Positions 36,426 to 47,174 of a DNA stretch of 64,000 bases are shown here, one piece after another; the stretch's first letter is position 1, and each line of letters begins with the position of its first letter. Source of the stretch: Ipomoea triloba (lineage: Eukaryota > Streptophyta > Magnoliopsida > Solanales > Convolvulaceae). Where the stretch lies: contig NC_044924.1 in the NCBI RefSeq assembly GCF_003576645.1, positions 17,747,208 to 17,811,207 on the forward strand, written 5' to 3'. A model generated the notes under the pieces. The model saw only the letters and a program-made list of their open reading frames with translations, was not told where the DNA came from and searched no databases. A program made the translations under genes and the position numbers.

Positions 36426-37891
36426 GTGAACTGAGTTTGGTTTGATGTTTGGCATGAGGATTGGTGTTGGTTGGAGGGTAAGGGTTGGTCTTATCCTTAA
36501 GTTGAGGTTTATTTGGTCTCTTTACTTGATTCTTGAGTTATCTCGTATCCCGTTTGTTGTTGGTTATTCTTGGGTATATTCTTGTTGATCGTTTCTTATG
36601 AGTATTCTATTGAATTCTTGATTCTGTTGATATCTTGTTGTCTTGTACAATTCACTTGAATATTTGTATTGTTGAGAAGTCTTGGTTTATCCTTTATTCA
36701 GCATGTTATTGTTGAGTATCCGATTTCAAGTATTGAACAGTTCGTTGGTGTATATATTCTATATGGGTGTGTAAACCTAATTACAACTTATTATATATCT
36801 ATATTTCCTTGCGGGTGTGAGTGGTGGTTGCTTAGCAGTCTTTTGCTAATGGTTTCTTGTATGTTTTCCAGGAATGCAATAAGTCTAAGCGAGAGCGCGC
36901 TAGAGATTATCTACAATAGGCAGCTTAGACATAGTTGTTGTTTTAGACTCGTGTTTTGGGCCTGTGTGCCAATGATGAGACTATATGTACTCTTGTTTAG
37001 ATTTCGGATGTTTTAGACATGTTTGGGGATTTGTTATCTATGCAGTTCAGTTCTTTTGGTTAGCCTGTGCATCTAGGCCGTGCTTTTCTTACCTAGATGT
37101 GGCATGATACCCCTTTAGATTTTAATCGCTTCCGCTATGTATGTTGATAGTTGAGATAGGCAGCTTTTGCATTAAAGTTTAGCTATCTCAGCTTGTGAAA
37201 AGTTGGGGTGTCAAACTATTGCTTCTTCTTGTTTCATTATTTTAATGTTTGCTTAGATTATATAGGGGATTGGTGGCCCCGAAACTAGCTATGTGGTTGA
37301 TATGTTGAAGAAATTGCTTTAAAAATGTGAGCTTTATGTTCTTGGATGTGAATACTTATGTGGTTAATGTTTGATATGTTTTGTGCCTAAGTGTGGCCAC
37401 ATTAGGTAGCAAACCCTGTGAAAGTGAGTGTGTGCGCGATAGCGGCCACTCACGAGTCCAACTCATCCACATCCCCGCCCTTAGGCCGAAAGAAAGAGGT
37501 CCGGGAGGAGTGGTAGACAAGGTGTTTGATAAAATGCCCCAACCGAATGAGGATGTGAGAGTCCAAGTGTGACGCCACTTGGTGAAGTGCCATGAATTCC
37601 CTAGTTGAATCCAAATCATTTGCTTGCAAAACCATTAAAGAGTATACCATGTAGACTAGCCACAAGCCCCAATCTCCATTTTACCTTTTCCTTAAACTTA
37701 CCTTTTAAAACCTCAAAACCCCTGTACAAATGCCTTTGAGAATTAGTCATTCACGTAACTCTTCCCTTCCAACCTCCTAAGTGCCAACGTTAACTCGATT
37801 ACAAACTTGCCTTCCTTGAGAGACACGACATTCGGGGACTTTTCCTCGTTTTACCACCTATCTACCTCACCACGAAATACCACCTTCAAAA

Positions 37892-37909
37892 TGGCGCCGT
37901 TGCTGGGGA
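37892..37909 (+). other. Primer-binding site, tRNA-Asp type (element B)
   Basis: TGGCGCCGTTGCTGGGGA, 3 nt after the LTR end, has one mismatch to the complement of plant tRNA-Asp. Confidence 0.85.
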
Positions 37910-38147
37910 AAGCAAACGGTTTTTGAGTTATGTTTTGACATTTGGGAAGTTGGATCTTAAGAGTTCTTGAATTGCTTTCTTTTACTTGTTTTGTTTTCTT
38001 ATTTTTAGTTACTTGTTTGGAAAAGTGAGTGTGCTTTACTTTGCATATTTTACTACTCACTTGCAACTACTTTTAGTTGCAAAGAAATTGTTGTTGGCTA
38101 AGCTTTGCGCAGGAAATTTGCTATCATCAATCAATTGAAGCTTACAA

Positions 38148-39419
38148 ATGAGTGCTTACATGTATTCCCATGGTTACCCATACCATAGAAGACAATATCG
38201 ACGAAATATTCCACCCCAAACCTATGAACAACACCCCTATTATTATCCAAATCCTTATATGTATCCACCACCACCAATGCATACCTACTCACCATACCCG
38301 AATACTCCACCTTATCCTAACTATGAACCATATCCATGTGTTACCTCCTCTACGCTTTATCATGAAAGAATTGAGAAACCAACATTTGGAGATGGAGAGG
38401 AATCATTGAGCTCTATAGCGGAGAGTATTAACAATCGACTTGTTCAAGTCATGAAGGAGATTGACCCGAATTGTGAACCAGCGCTAAAGGCCGGAACTCC
38501 TATACATGTTAAACCTCCACCATGTTACAACCCTCTGTCTTACTATAATCATGATAAGAATTTGTATTCCAATTCTTACTATCCATCCCCACCACAATTT
38601 TATGAAGAACAAAGTGATAGATATCTTTATGACACACCACCTTTTACTCAAACTTTCACCCAATATATGCCATACGAGAGACCACCTTGTGAGTACCTTC
38701 CGCAGGTCAATGATGAGATCAAAATCTTGAAGGACAAATTAGAAATGTTCATACAAATGGCCAAGGAGGACACAATCAATTTAAGGAATGAAATTAGAAG
38801 CGGAATGAAGAAACATCTTGTCACTCTTCCAGAGGAAGGGCTTCCACTGGACGAGATTGAGACTAAGATGCTATCAATGTCGGAGGAGTTCATGAAGAAA
38901 ATGCTACCACAGGTTAACAACCCATTCAAATATGACTCCACAACAATGGCAGCCGATCCAAGGATTGTTGATGAGATGGAAAGAAGAATTAATTACGAAG
39001 AAGTGAGTGTAGAAGAATCAATAGGGACCGACACCCCTGTGCTTCAGGAAGTTTCGACTCTTGAGTTGAACACGCAACAATGGTGAGAGACTGAGAGTGA
39101 AGACGACAACCACGTTGAGATTGTGTGGGAAGAAGAAAAACCCACACAAGGTAATACCTTCACTACAACTCTTATTGATAATACTTATAATATTTGTGAC
39201 GATGACTCCCTTATGATTTATAATGATAATCTTGATGAGTGTGATAAAGCTTCTTTTTTCTCTTGGGAGTGTGATTCCTTTGAATTTCGTGATAATGATT
39301 TGGGGAGTGAGGATAATCAGTCTTACTATTCTTGTGAAAGTGCGTTTTATGAATTTGATAATTCTAGAGATGGTGTAGACACTTTAGATGGACAATATGG
39401 TGGAGCGTTTGTTCACTAG
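38148..39419 (+). pseudogene. Unrecognised Tyr/Pro-rich ORF of element B, one in-frame TGA
   Basis: The ATG at 38148 opens 312 codons to a TGA at 39084-39086. The same frame then continues without another stop to TAG at 39417-39419, 424 codons in all. The first 60 residues are Tyr, Pro and His rich (PYYYPNPYMYPPPPM). Residues about 186-225 look like a coiled coil (NDEIKILKDKLEMF). The part after the TGA is acidic with Ser, Phe and Tyr. It occupies the gag position, but no gag domain, zinc knuckle or protease is visible and I do not recognise the family. The TGA follows a TGG codon, so it may be a simple mutation; read-through is possible but unsupported. A second copy of its start follows LTR2 at 45393. 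Confidence 0.65.
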
Positions 39420-39913
39420 AATGTTTTTAACGATAAATTTTTAGGGGATGGAATATATGAGAAGGAGAGAGAAAAAGGGCAAGCTATCTTTAAACGACTT
39501 GGGGTAGTATCCCATGCTTACTTATCAATAGGATTTGTTTTCCTCTTCTTAATTCATGAATTCAAGGATATAACCCATCTTCGGGCGTACCTTAATGCTA
39601 AAGTTCATGGGACACTTGGTAAGGTCCCAAAATCTGTGTGTTTCGAAGGATAGTGCACACCACGTCTAGCTGGAGACGTTAAACCATGGCGCACTTGGGA
39701 GGCAATCCCAATGTTATCTTTTATTTAAGTTTGTCTTTTACTTACATTGTTAATTTGTTTTCCTCTTAATTGCTTAAATATTGTTTATATAGCCCCGTTT
39801 GAGCTAACAAGCGTAGATTATGCATTTGGGAGGCGTAAATTGCCCACAATCAATCGACAAATCATCACCATTAGCAAAAAAAGGGAAGGGACCAAGGTAA
39901 ATCGCGTATAACG
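39420..39913 (+). other. Non-coding spacer after the element B ORF, with stem-loop block
   Basis: At 39675-39709, GACGTTAAACCATGGCGCAC is followed by TTGGGAGGCAATCCCAA, a hairpin with a 6-bp stem (TTGGGA/TCCCAA), also found in element A at 8338-8370 and again at 42271-42303. The rest is AT-rich with no ORF. Confidence 0.6.
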
Positions 39914-40098
39914 CGTCCACGGCTACAACACGCGTGTGGGAGGCGTGGGGGCTTTCCAGTAGCCATCCACGCCTACCACTACGCGTGGCAATGGTGTGGA
40001 CCAAAACCAGTAACTCTCCACGTGCACAACCACGCGTGGCTGGCGTGGACTTGCACCAGATGCTTCACGGGAATTTCGCGAGAGGTAGTTTAAAACCC
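39914..40098 (+). promoter_or_regulatory. GC-rich palindromic island plus TATA-like box, internal to element B
   Basis: Three blocks combine (T)CCACG, ACGCGTG and GGCGTGG words with CCAGTA spacers (39917-40060), closely resembling the island in the B LTR (44100-44170). GTTTAAAACCC follows at 40088-40098, as CTATTTAAACCC follows the island in the LTR. It lies upstream of a candidate leader exon and intron leading to the third ORF. Confidence 0.5.
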
Positions 40099-40220
40099 TT
40101 CCTCACCTCATTTCTTCACATCCACGAGCAAAAACTTCCTCCAAGGTAAAAATACTTCATTCCAAGACATTTCTTTGCAAGTTTTCAAGCATTCTTCATC
40201 TTCCAAAGCTATTCCAAAAG

Positions 40221-40836
40221 GTAAAATATATCTTCTCTTACTTTTATTTGCTTAAATGTTAGAGCTCATTCTCCTTAAAGCATATCTCTATGGTCTTTGT
40301 TGCTTGAAGTTTTTCTAAAGATATTTGGTTATGAAATCACTTATAAGGCTTGTGTGAGGCTTACATTGTTATTAAGTGATGAAAATTTCATGTCTTGCAG
40401 CTTCTTGGTACCTAGATTTTGAACCCTATGTGATTTGGGCATTTTCTTGTTGTGTTGGATTTCAAGATGAAATAGAGAGCATAAGTAGCAAAGTTTGAAA
40501 CTTTCTTGCTCCTTAGATGTTACATTGCCATTTCCAACCTTTTATTTGATGAAATCTGAGCTTTCATGTTTACTCCATTTTTCAACCTCAACCTAGTCTA
40601 GAGGAAGAAGATGAAGTTGACTCTTATGTTGACCTTTTTAGAGTATAAATTGCCTATAGAATATGAAAAGTTGCTATATGATCATTATATGGAAAAGATA
40701 AAGTTGTTGTTAAATTGTTTAAGTAATGATACTTGCAATGAGGATATTTGATTTTATAATGTGTGCCATATTAATGAAGTTTGTATTAAGAATGGGAAGG
40801 TTTTCCTTGCATGGTGTGTGTTTACTTATCTTATAG
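40221..40836 (+). other. Candidate leader intron upstream of the element B third ORF
   Basis: Donor-like CAAAAG/GTAAAATA at 40221 and acceptor-like TTACTTATCTTATAG at 40836, four bases before the ATG at 40841, enclose 616 bp of AT-rich, ORF-free DNA. It shares a GAAGAAGATGAAGTTGACT stretch with the element A intron. An alternative donor (CCAAG/GTAAAAA) lies at about 40146. Confidence 0.5.
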
Positions 40837-40840
40837 GAAC

Positions 40841-41976
40841 ATGTCATCCCAAAGCTCTATGGCACAAAGAGATGCTCAAAGAATCCACAAAGGAAAGGCC
40901 CCAATGGGGGAAACTAGTAGAATACATGAAGGAATGAGATATGTTGAGGTACCAACCGGAAACCAAATACTGTTGATGACACCTTCGATGCGAAACCGGT
41001 ATAGGCAACTCCTCCAACTTCCGATTACGCAATGGAAATATGTTGATCTATCTGTTCTAGAACCGTACGAATGCAAGTATGGACTTGAGAAGTTAATCCA
41101 TGAACCATACTGGAATAACTTGTTAAGCTGGAGGCAAGACACGTTCGCACTGTTGGTCCACGAATTCGTAGCAAGCCTGCAAGTCACAGGAGTGACAAGA
41201 GACCTGTATAGCCCAACAATCAGATTCTGACTCTTCAACGAAGACCACAACATCTTGGCTAACACACTAGGAGTCCTATTGGGATTTTATGAGGAAGAAG
41301 ATCAGACCAAACATTGGTACCGAAGGCTTAAATATGACTTTGGTGACAGGGATATCCCAAGGAAATACTGCGCCATGATTGCTAGGCCGGGAATTAATTG
41401 GGTCGGGTCTAGGGTGCGAGTATCCCAAATCGTGAGAGAAGATTTGAAGGTGCTATGGAAGATTATTGCACACTCTTGGAGTGGTAGACCAGTAACATAT
41501 GACTAGGTCTCCAAAACGGATTTGTTTATGGTATGGAGCATGGATACCGGGAGCTCGGTGAACATGAGCATGATTTGTAGGAACTGGCTACTTGCTCAGC
41601 AGCAAGAATCGGCAAGGGCTATCTTCATCGGACAATTAGTAACAAGATTGTGCATTGCCCTAGGACACCAAATGAAAATCAATTGGTTTGAATACCGAGT
41701 GCAGGGGGGGCACAAATTGTTCCTCCATCTTTGGGAGACGTTGCAAGGCTAAACTTGAGACATCTATCGCGAACAAAGGAGGATGAGGACATGGTCGGAG
41801 ACCATTCTGACACGTCAATAATATCCCCACTCGGACCTTCGTCCTCACCAATGTCATTCCTTTCTCCATCCCCTCTAGAATTGTATTCACCCCTAGAATC
41901 ATGGATGTACTCCCCACCACCTCGCGAGGAAGCACCACCATCGTCTTCACCACCCATCGAGGCACAAAATTCTTAG
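40841..41976 (+). pseudogene. Athila-type third ORF of element B (decayed)
   Basis: The ATG at 40841 follows the candidate splice acceptor. One frame runs to about 41700 and is broken by TGA at 41228-41230 and TAG at 41504-41506. A frameshift near a G run at 41703-41709 moves the last part to another frame, ending in a Pro/Ser-rich tail at 41976. Blocks shared with the element A ORF include LANTLGVLLGF (for VNTLGVTLGF) and FIGQLVTRLCIALG (for FIGPFVTRLCFGLG), which identify the family. The N-terminus is basic and Ser/Gln-rich. No signal peptide or membrane span is visible. Function of the family is not known to me. Confidence 0.85.
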
Positions 41977-43840
41977 TCTACAAGCTTCGAAATTCCAAGC
42001 CGGTTTACAATAGTCACAGATTGGAAATCCCTTCAGATATTCCAGTACCAGCTGCACCTGGAGCAGATGCAAAAAATTGAAGAGCTGATGAAGGAAGCCA
42101 ACACATCCAAAAAGAAGATGTGAAGAGATTTGGCAAAATATTGATCAAGTGAATTTGAGAGTGATGTTTCAAACTATGATTGTGGACAATCCTTACTTTT
42201 ATTTCTTGTTTTGTTTATATCTCTTTTATTTTGAATTTGGTTTATAAACTGCACGTTTCGTCTAGCCAAAGGCGTTAAACGTGGCGCTCTTGGGAGGCAC
42301 TCCAAGCATAAGAAGAAGAAGAGACCACCAACCAGCTTACACTCAAAAGAAGCTAAAAGGTAAATTCTAAATTCCTTATTCATTTCTAACCTTTGATTTA
42401 ACAAACTTTTTGAAGGGCATCGAAGAATGTATATGCTTATTGACAGGGATACGCTTTGTGAGTATTTCTTTCTATACCTTCTTCGAACTCGATGCCCCGT
42501 TTGATTTTTGAGTAAAAACAATTATACATTGCTTTGCCTTAATTCACAAATGATGAGTTGCATGATTTTGTTCATATCGGGTGTGCTTTTATCAGCAGAG
42601 TTGTTCTAGCCCAAGAAACGCTTTTAAGTGTGGAAAGGGGCTTGTGTGAGACACCCTTGGGACCCTACTTCTTTTCCACTAATCCTCATGGCAACATTGA
42701 GGACGGTGTTATCTTTTAAGTGTGGAAAGGATGGGTACTGCATATTACTTGAATTAGTTGATTGATCGAGTGTTAGGGTGTAGGAATTAGAGAGCATGTT
42801 ATTGCCGATACTATCCAGGAGGGCTCCTAATCTTGTGCCGAATGAATGTTTGAAATATGTCTTGGAAGTACAATTTACACCAAATTTGAAATTTTTGAAC
42901 CTACATAGTTGATAGCCTTTGATTTTGAACCTACTGCATAAGTATGCATGCTTTTCACCTTTGATTTTGTTGGGGCCTGAGTCAAGGATCTCTCGAAGTG
43001 GGAGTGTGTACCCTCTAGTTTGAGAAAGATAAGCTTAGCGAAGCCCGGAAAATGAACCTAACTTGGTATGGAATGGGGCAAAAGGTGAGCCAACTAGTGA
43101 GCTTAGAGTGAGAAATCCCTTAATCCCTAGAAAAAGGCATGAGGGGTCGTTTGGAGAAAAGTAGAAAAGGCAAAAGGCCAATCCTAGAGATAAAAACCGA
43201 GGAAAGCCATCTCGCTAGGTTGTGCTCAACCATAGTTTTCGTAAAGCAAAAAGCTATATCCGGAGTCGGTTGTTCACATAAAATGTTCCTAGGAGATAAG
43301 AAAATAGAGAGGAGGTGAGCCGCTTCGCTAGGATTCAGGCACCCATTGCATTGTCTTCAAAAAAGCATGGGGCTCCATGTGAAGTCGGGTCGCCTGATGA
43401 CGTTATCCTAGGAAGTGAGAAGAAAAGAGGGATCGCCCAAGCCATGGCGATCCGATGAGAGGTCCATGTCCCTACCCTCACTTATTTTTGCGTAAAGGGG
43501 ATTTGGCGTATAGTCGGAAATTGGACTAGGGTGTGCACATTGTCCCCACTCGTGGGATTGGCTTTTAGGCCCCTGCAAAATAAAAGGTGAACCCCAATTG
43601 ATCACATGCTTGAAAGGTGTGAATACAATTTTCCTTGTTACAAATCCATCTTACGAGACATTCACTTCCTTGGCATATTCATTACATTTGGTTGGCATAA
43701 GCTTAGTAGTCTTGGTGGATAGTGTAGGGAATTTCACCCACTCTGTTCTACACACCCGCACGTCACCTGATTGATCAACCAATAAGAGTACATACTATTC
43801 CTGGTGCTTAAGTGAATAGAGTTTAGAGAGTATGCTTGCT
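41977..43840 (+). other. 3' non-coding region of element B with stem-loop and polypurine-like repeats
   Basis: At 42271-42303, GCGTTAAACGTGGCGCT precedes CTTGGGAGGCACTCCAAG, a hairpin with a CTTGG/CCAAG stem. AAGTGTGGAAAGG occurs at 42625-42638 and 42717-42730, well before the true tract. The stretch around 42960-43060 is homologous to the 3' region of element A. No ORF is supported. Confidence 0.65.
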
Positions 43841-43872
43841 TGAGGACAAGTAAGGTTTAAGTGTGGAAACTT
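43841..43872 (+). other. Polypurine tract region of element B
   Basis: GAGGACAAGTAAGGTTTAAG then TGTGGAAACT abuts the LTR start TGATAAGC at 43873, in the same arrangement as in element A. Confidence 0.75.
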
Positions 43873-45131
43873 TGATAAGCACCAAGAATAGTATAAGTTA
43901 AGGGTCAAAAGTAGGATAGAATAGGAAGTTTTGCCACCCGTTTATAACAATTTCGTGCATTTTAAACTCAGATGTGATCAAAAATCTCTAATAGAACTTT
44001 AGAAGAAGTTTTGAAGTTATTTCCACAGATTGAAAAGGGATTCAAAGCCAAAACAGAGCAGAAAGCAAAGAAGCCACGGAGCAGGGACTATCCATGCAAC
44101 CAACACGCGTGTGGGTGGCGTGGATCAATTCCAGTAACTATCCACGCCCCCATCCACACGTGGTGCTGGCGTGGTCTAGCCACAGGGGCCATTTCGGGAT
44201 TTTTTGGCTTCATGTTGCCTATTTAAACCCTTTTTCCGGAAATATAGAGAGAGCTAGAAAAATAGGTTTGGGTCTGAAGTTCCTTTAGTTTTTCTCCCCT
44301 CTTGGGGGAAAACTTTATCTTCCTTAGAATAGATTCAAGAAACAATGGTAGAGGGGTAGAAGATTGAAGGCAAAAATGTAATAGAATCCATTCTCCATGG
44401 ATGGTAACTCTTCTTTTCACTATTTATCTTAATTTCGTTTTTGTTTTCTTTGGATCTTCTATTGCTTCTTCTTGTTTCCTTATTTTAATGTTTGCTTAGA
44501 TTAGATCTGGGATTGGTGGCCCCGAAACCAACTATGTGGTTGAGATGTTGAAGAAATTGCTTTAAAAATGTGAGCTTTATGTTCTTGGATGTGAATACTT
44601 GTGTGATTGATGTTTGATATGTTTTGTGCCTAAGTGTAGCCACATTAGGTAGCAAACCATGTGAAAGTGAGTGTGTGCGTGATAGCGACCACTCACCAGT
44701 CCAACTCATCCACATCCACACCCTTAGTCCGAAAGGAAGAGGTCCGGGAGGAGTGGTAGACAAGGTGTTTGATAAAATGCCCCAACCGAATGAGGATGTG
44801 AGAGTCTAAGTGTGACGCCACTTGGTGAAGTGCCATGAATTCCCTAGTTGAATCCAAATCATTTGCTTGCAAAACCATTAGAGAGTAGACCATGTAGACT
44901 AGCCATGAGCCCCAATCTCCATTTTACCTTTTCCTTAAACTTACCTTTTAAAACTTCAAAACCCCTGTACAAATGCCTTTGAGAATTAGTCATTCACGTA
45001 ACTCTTCCCTTCCAACCTCCTAAGTGCCAACGTTAACTCGACTCCAAACCTGCCTTCCTTGAGAGACACAACATTCGGGGACTTTTCCTCGTTTTACCAC
45101 TTATCCACCACACCACGAAATACCACCTTCA
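43873..45131 (+). repeat. 3' LTR of element B (uninterrupted)
   Basis: 1259 bp, TGATAAGCACC to ACCACCTTCA. It contains the palindromic island (about 44100-44170) and a TATA-like CTATTTAAACCC at 44219-44230, and is the reference copy that shows where the nested insertions entered LTR1. Confidence 0.92.
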
Positions 45132-45520
45132 AAATGGCGTCGTTGCCAGGGAAGGCAAACGGTTTTTGAGTTATGTTTTGACATTTGGGAAGTAGGATCT
45201 TAAGAGTTCTTGAATTGCTTTCTTTTACTTGTTTTGTTTTCTTATTTTTAGTTACTTGTTTGGAAAAGTGAGTGTGCTTTACTTTGCATATTTTACTACT
45301 CACTTGCAACTACTTTTAGTTGCAAAGAAATTGTTGTTAGCTAAGCTTTGCGCAGGAAATTTGCTATCATCAATCAATTGAAGCTTACAAATGAGTGCTT
45401 ACATGTATTCCCATGGTTACCCATACCATGGAAGACAATATCGACGAAATATTCCACCCTAAACCTATGAACAACACCCATATTATTATCCTAATCCTTA
45501 TATGTATCTACCACCACCAG
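45132..45520 (+). pseudogene. Second, truncated leader and ORF start of element B after LTR2
   Basis: A second primer-binding site (TGGCGTCGTTGCCAGGGA, 45135-45152) and leader match 37889-38147. The Tyr/Pro ORF restarts at 45393 but has a stop after about 23 codons (CCCTAAACC) and sequence identity ends near 45520. LTR2 is therefore followed by internal sequence, as expected for a second tandem unit or an unequal recombinant. Confidence 0.85.
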
Positions 45521-46088
45521 TGCACATAGTCGCCACTCACCACCCCAAGCCAACCACTACCACCATCGCCACTCACCACCACCCCCCCAGCCAACCACTG
45601 CCACCACCCCCACTCATCACCCCCAACCTTCTTTGATTTTCGACGGACCGTAGAATCCATCCGCGACCACAACGAGTATCGAACCACCACCTCATAGAAT
45701 CGCAAAACCCCACGAAGAGGATACCCAAAATAAAAAACCCTAACACCCCATACAACGATTTCAATTGAAAAAAAAACTACATATACGCCAAACCCTAAAA
45801 AACCCTAACCTTCCTCCTCGACGTGATTACACAACACCTTACGCTTAGACTGTTGGAGACCGAAATCCTCCATAGTATGCGCAAGTTCTTCTCAGATAGA
45901 TTTTGTAGATTTATACGAAATGAACATATACAATAGAAAATTATCAAGATGCATCAAAACATCACCCTAGCAACTTTTATTTATTTTTATTATTTTTTTC
46001 ATAGTTTTTTTTAAGATTCTAGATAATCAGTTTCGAGGAAGTCTTTTTGATACACTTTTTGATAGTTTCATCGATAATTAACAGTTTT
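45521..46088. other. Low-copy-looking sequence, possible short first exon on minus strand
   Basis: No similarity to other parts of the window. CCACC-rich simple sequence occurs at 45521-45620. On the minus strand an ATG at about 45873 opens about 21 codons (starting MEDFGLQQSKRK) ending at a donor-like GAGGAAG/GTTAGG. This could be the first exon of a host gene, but nothing downstream supports it. Confidence 0.2.
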
Positions 46089-46096
46089 AGAGGCTT

Positions 46097-46239
46097 GCCA
46101 AGACCTTGTGGTCTAGTGGCACCAAGTTACACACCCATATGGGAGGTTGTGGGTTCGAGCCTCAATGGAAGCGATATTGACTCTTTGTGCTTTAGTAGGC
46201 TGAGAAAGTAGTTATGAACAAATACTAAAAAAACAATTC
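46097..46239 (+). mobile_element. tRNA-derived SINE
   Basis: An A-box-like TGGTCTAGTGGC at 46109-46120 and a B box GGGTTCGAGCCTC at 46151-46163 are spaced as in an RNA polymerase III promoter. The A-rich tail ends in CTAAAAAAACAATTC. The flanks show AGAGGCTT at 46089-46096 and 46240-46247 as a target duplication. Length is about 143 bp. Confidence 0.8.
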
Positions 46240-46847
46240 AGAGGCTTCAACAAGCTAAGTTGTTTAAATAGAACATAATAAATAGAAACCGCGTGTGTGA
46301 AAGGGAAAAGGAAAAAAAATAAAAAGATGGAGAGGAACATGGTATTCCAAAAAGGAGAATGAAAAATCGACAACAAAATTACTGCAATACCCCCAACCAT
46401 TTTAATATCAACCACAACCATACCATTGAATAAATATATTGAATGGTTAAGTTTGATTTCACAATCTCATCTGAAATGGTGATCTCATATGATCTTAAAT
46501 CTATATATATATATATATATTAATTAAGTAGGCAGAGTATGTTTAAAAAAAAAAAAGAAGAAAAGAAGTAGACAGAGTATATGCGTTATTATTTGATGAC
46601 CTTGACGGTCGTCCCGGTAGTATTCGAGATGTCCTGAAAACCAAACCACCATATGCAATGGTTCGAGAGGAGGACATGAGACAAGCTGTGATATGGATGT
46701 TGTCAAAAGGTGATGGTTAGGATAGACCTGAAAAGAAATCAAAATATAATAACAAACTATGGTGGCAGTTAGGGAACTGTCACTAAATTTTGTGGTGGTC
46801 AAAACCTCCACTAGATAAATAATTTTAAAGTTAACTATTAAAATGTT

Positions 46848-47124
46848 ACCTTGACTATAGCGAAATTATCAATTTGGTGCTTAATTATTTCATTGATAAA
46901 ATAAATCCCTCAAATTTAAAAATCTTAACTAATTTGATCCTCCGTTTGTTTTGTCGTTAGACATATGTTAACTCAGGACCAAATTGGTAATTTTGTTATA
47001 GTCAAGGACATGGTTGCAAAAGCGCTAGTCGGGCGGTAGACTAGCGACTAGCGCCCAGGCGGTGCCTAGGCTGCGACCTATAAAAACAAAAAAAAATAGT
47101 GCATGTGTGTAGGTGAATGTCATG

Positions 47125-47174
<50 letters not shown>

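Larger units (their letters stand above)
26770..37215 (+). mobile_element. Family Z LTR in the element B LTR, itself split by two insertions
   Basis: Z starts TGTAAC at 26770, resumes GTAACACCCCGTAAATTCG at 32671, and ends GGGGTGTCA at 37213 plus two bases. The flanks carry CTATT (26765-26769 and 37216-37220), and LTR2 shows the uninterrupted GATCTTCTATTGCTTC. Insert 1 is family Y at 26776-32670; insert 2 is a copia-type LTR at 33131-35156. The rest is ORF-free, with a GC-rich patch at 35810-35970 and a minisatellite near 36277-36425. The 63932-64000 segment has the same start. Confidence 0.8.
24908..37888 (+). repeat. 5' LTR of element B in three pieces
   Basis: Pieces 24908-25178, 26446-26769 and 37216-37888 together match LTR2 (43873-45131) collinearly at about 1.27 kb. 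The gaps are a solo LTR (25179-26445) and a nested stack (26770-37215). The palindromic island is split by the first insertion. A TATA-like CTATTTAAACC lies near 26527-26538. ORF-like stretches in the third piece are not coding. Confidence 0.88.
24908..45131 (+). mobile_element. Element B: pol-less Athila-related retrotransposon with nested insertions
   Basis: LTR1 is at 24908-37888 (interrupted twice) and LTR2 at 43873-45131. The internal region 37889-43872 is about 6.0 kb and has a tRNA-Asp-type primer site, an unrecognised Tyr/Pro-rich ORF, two stem-loop blocks, a promoter-like island, a candidate leader intron, a decayed Athila third ORF and a polypurine tract. I see no retrotransposon gag domain, zinc knuckle, protease, RT, RNaseH or integrase. 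Homology to element A in the third ORF, intron, stem-loop and 3' region places it in the same lineage. Confidence 0.85.

Noticed and set aside
45508..45764. Gly/Trp-rich minus-strand ORFs
   Set aside because: Arise from CCACC-rich simple sequence.
46109..46163. Host tRNA gene
   Set aside because: The A and B boxes are SINE parts; no cloverleaf can be formed and there is an A-rich tail with a target duplication.
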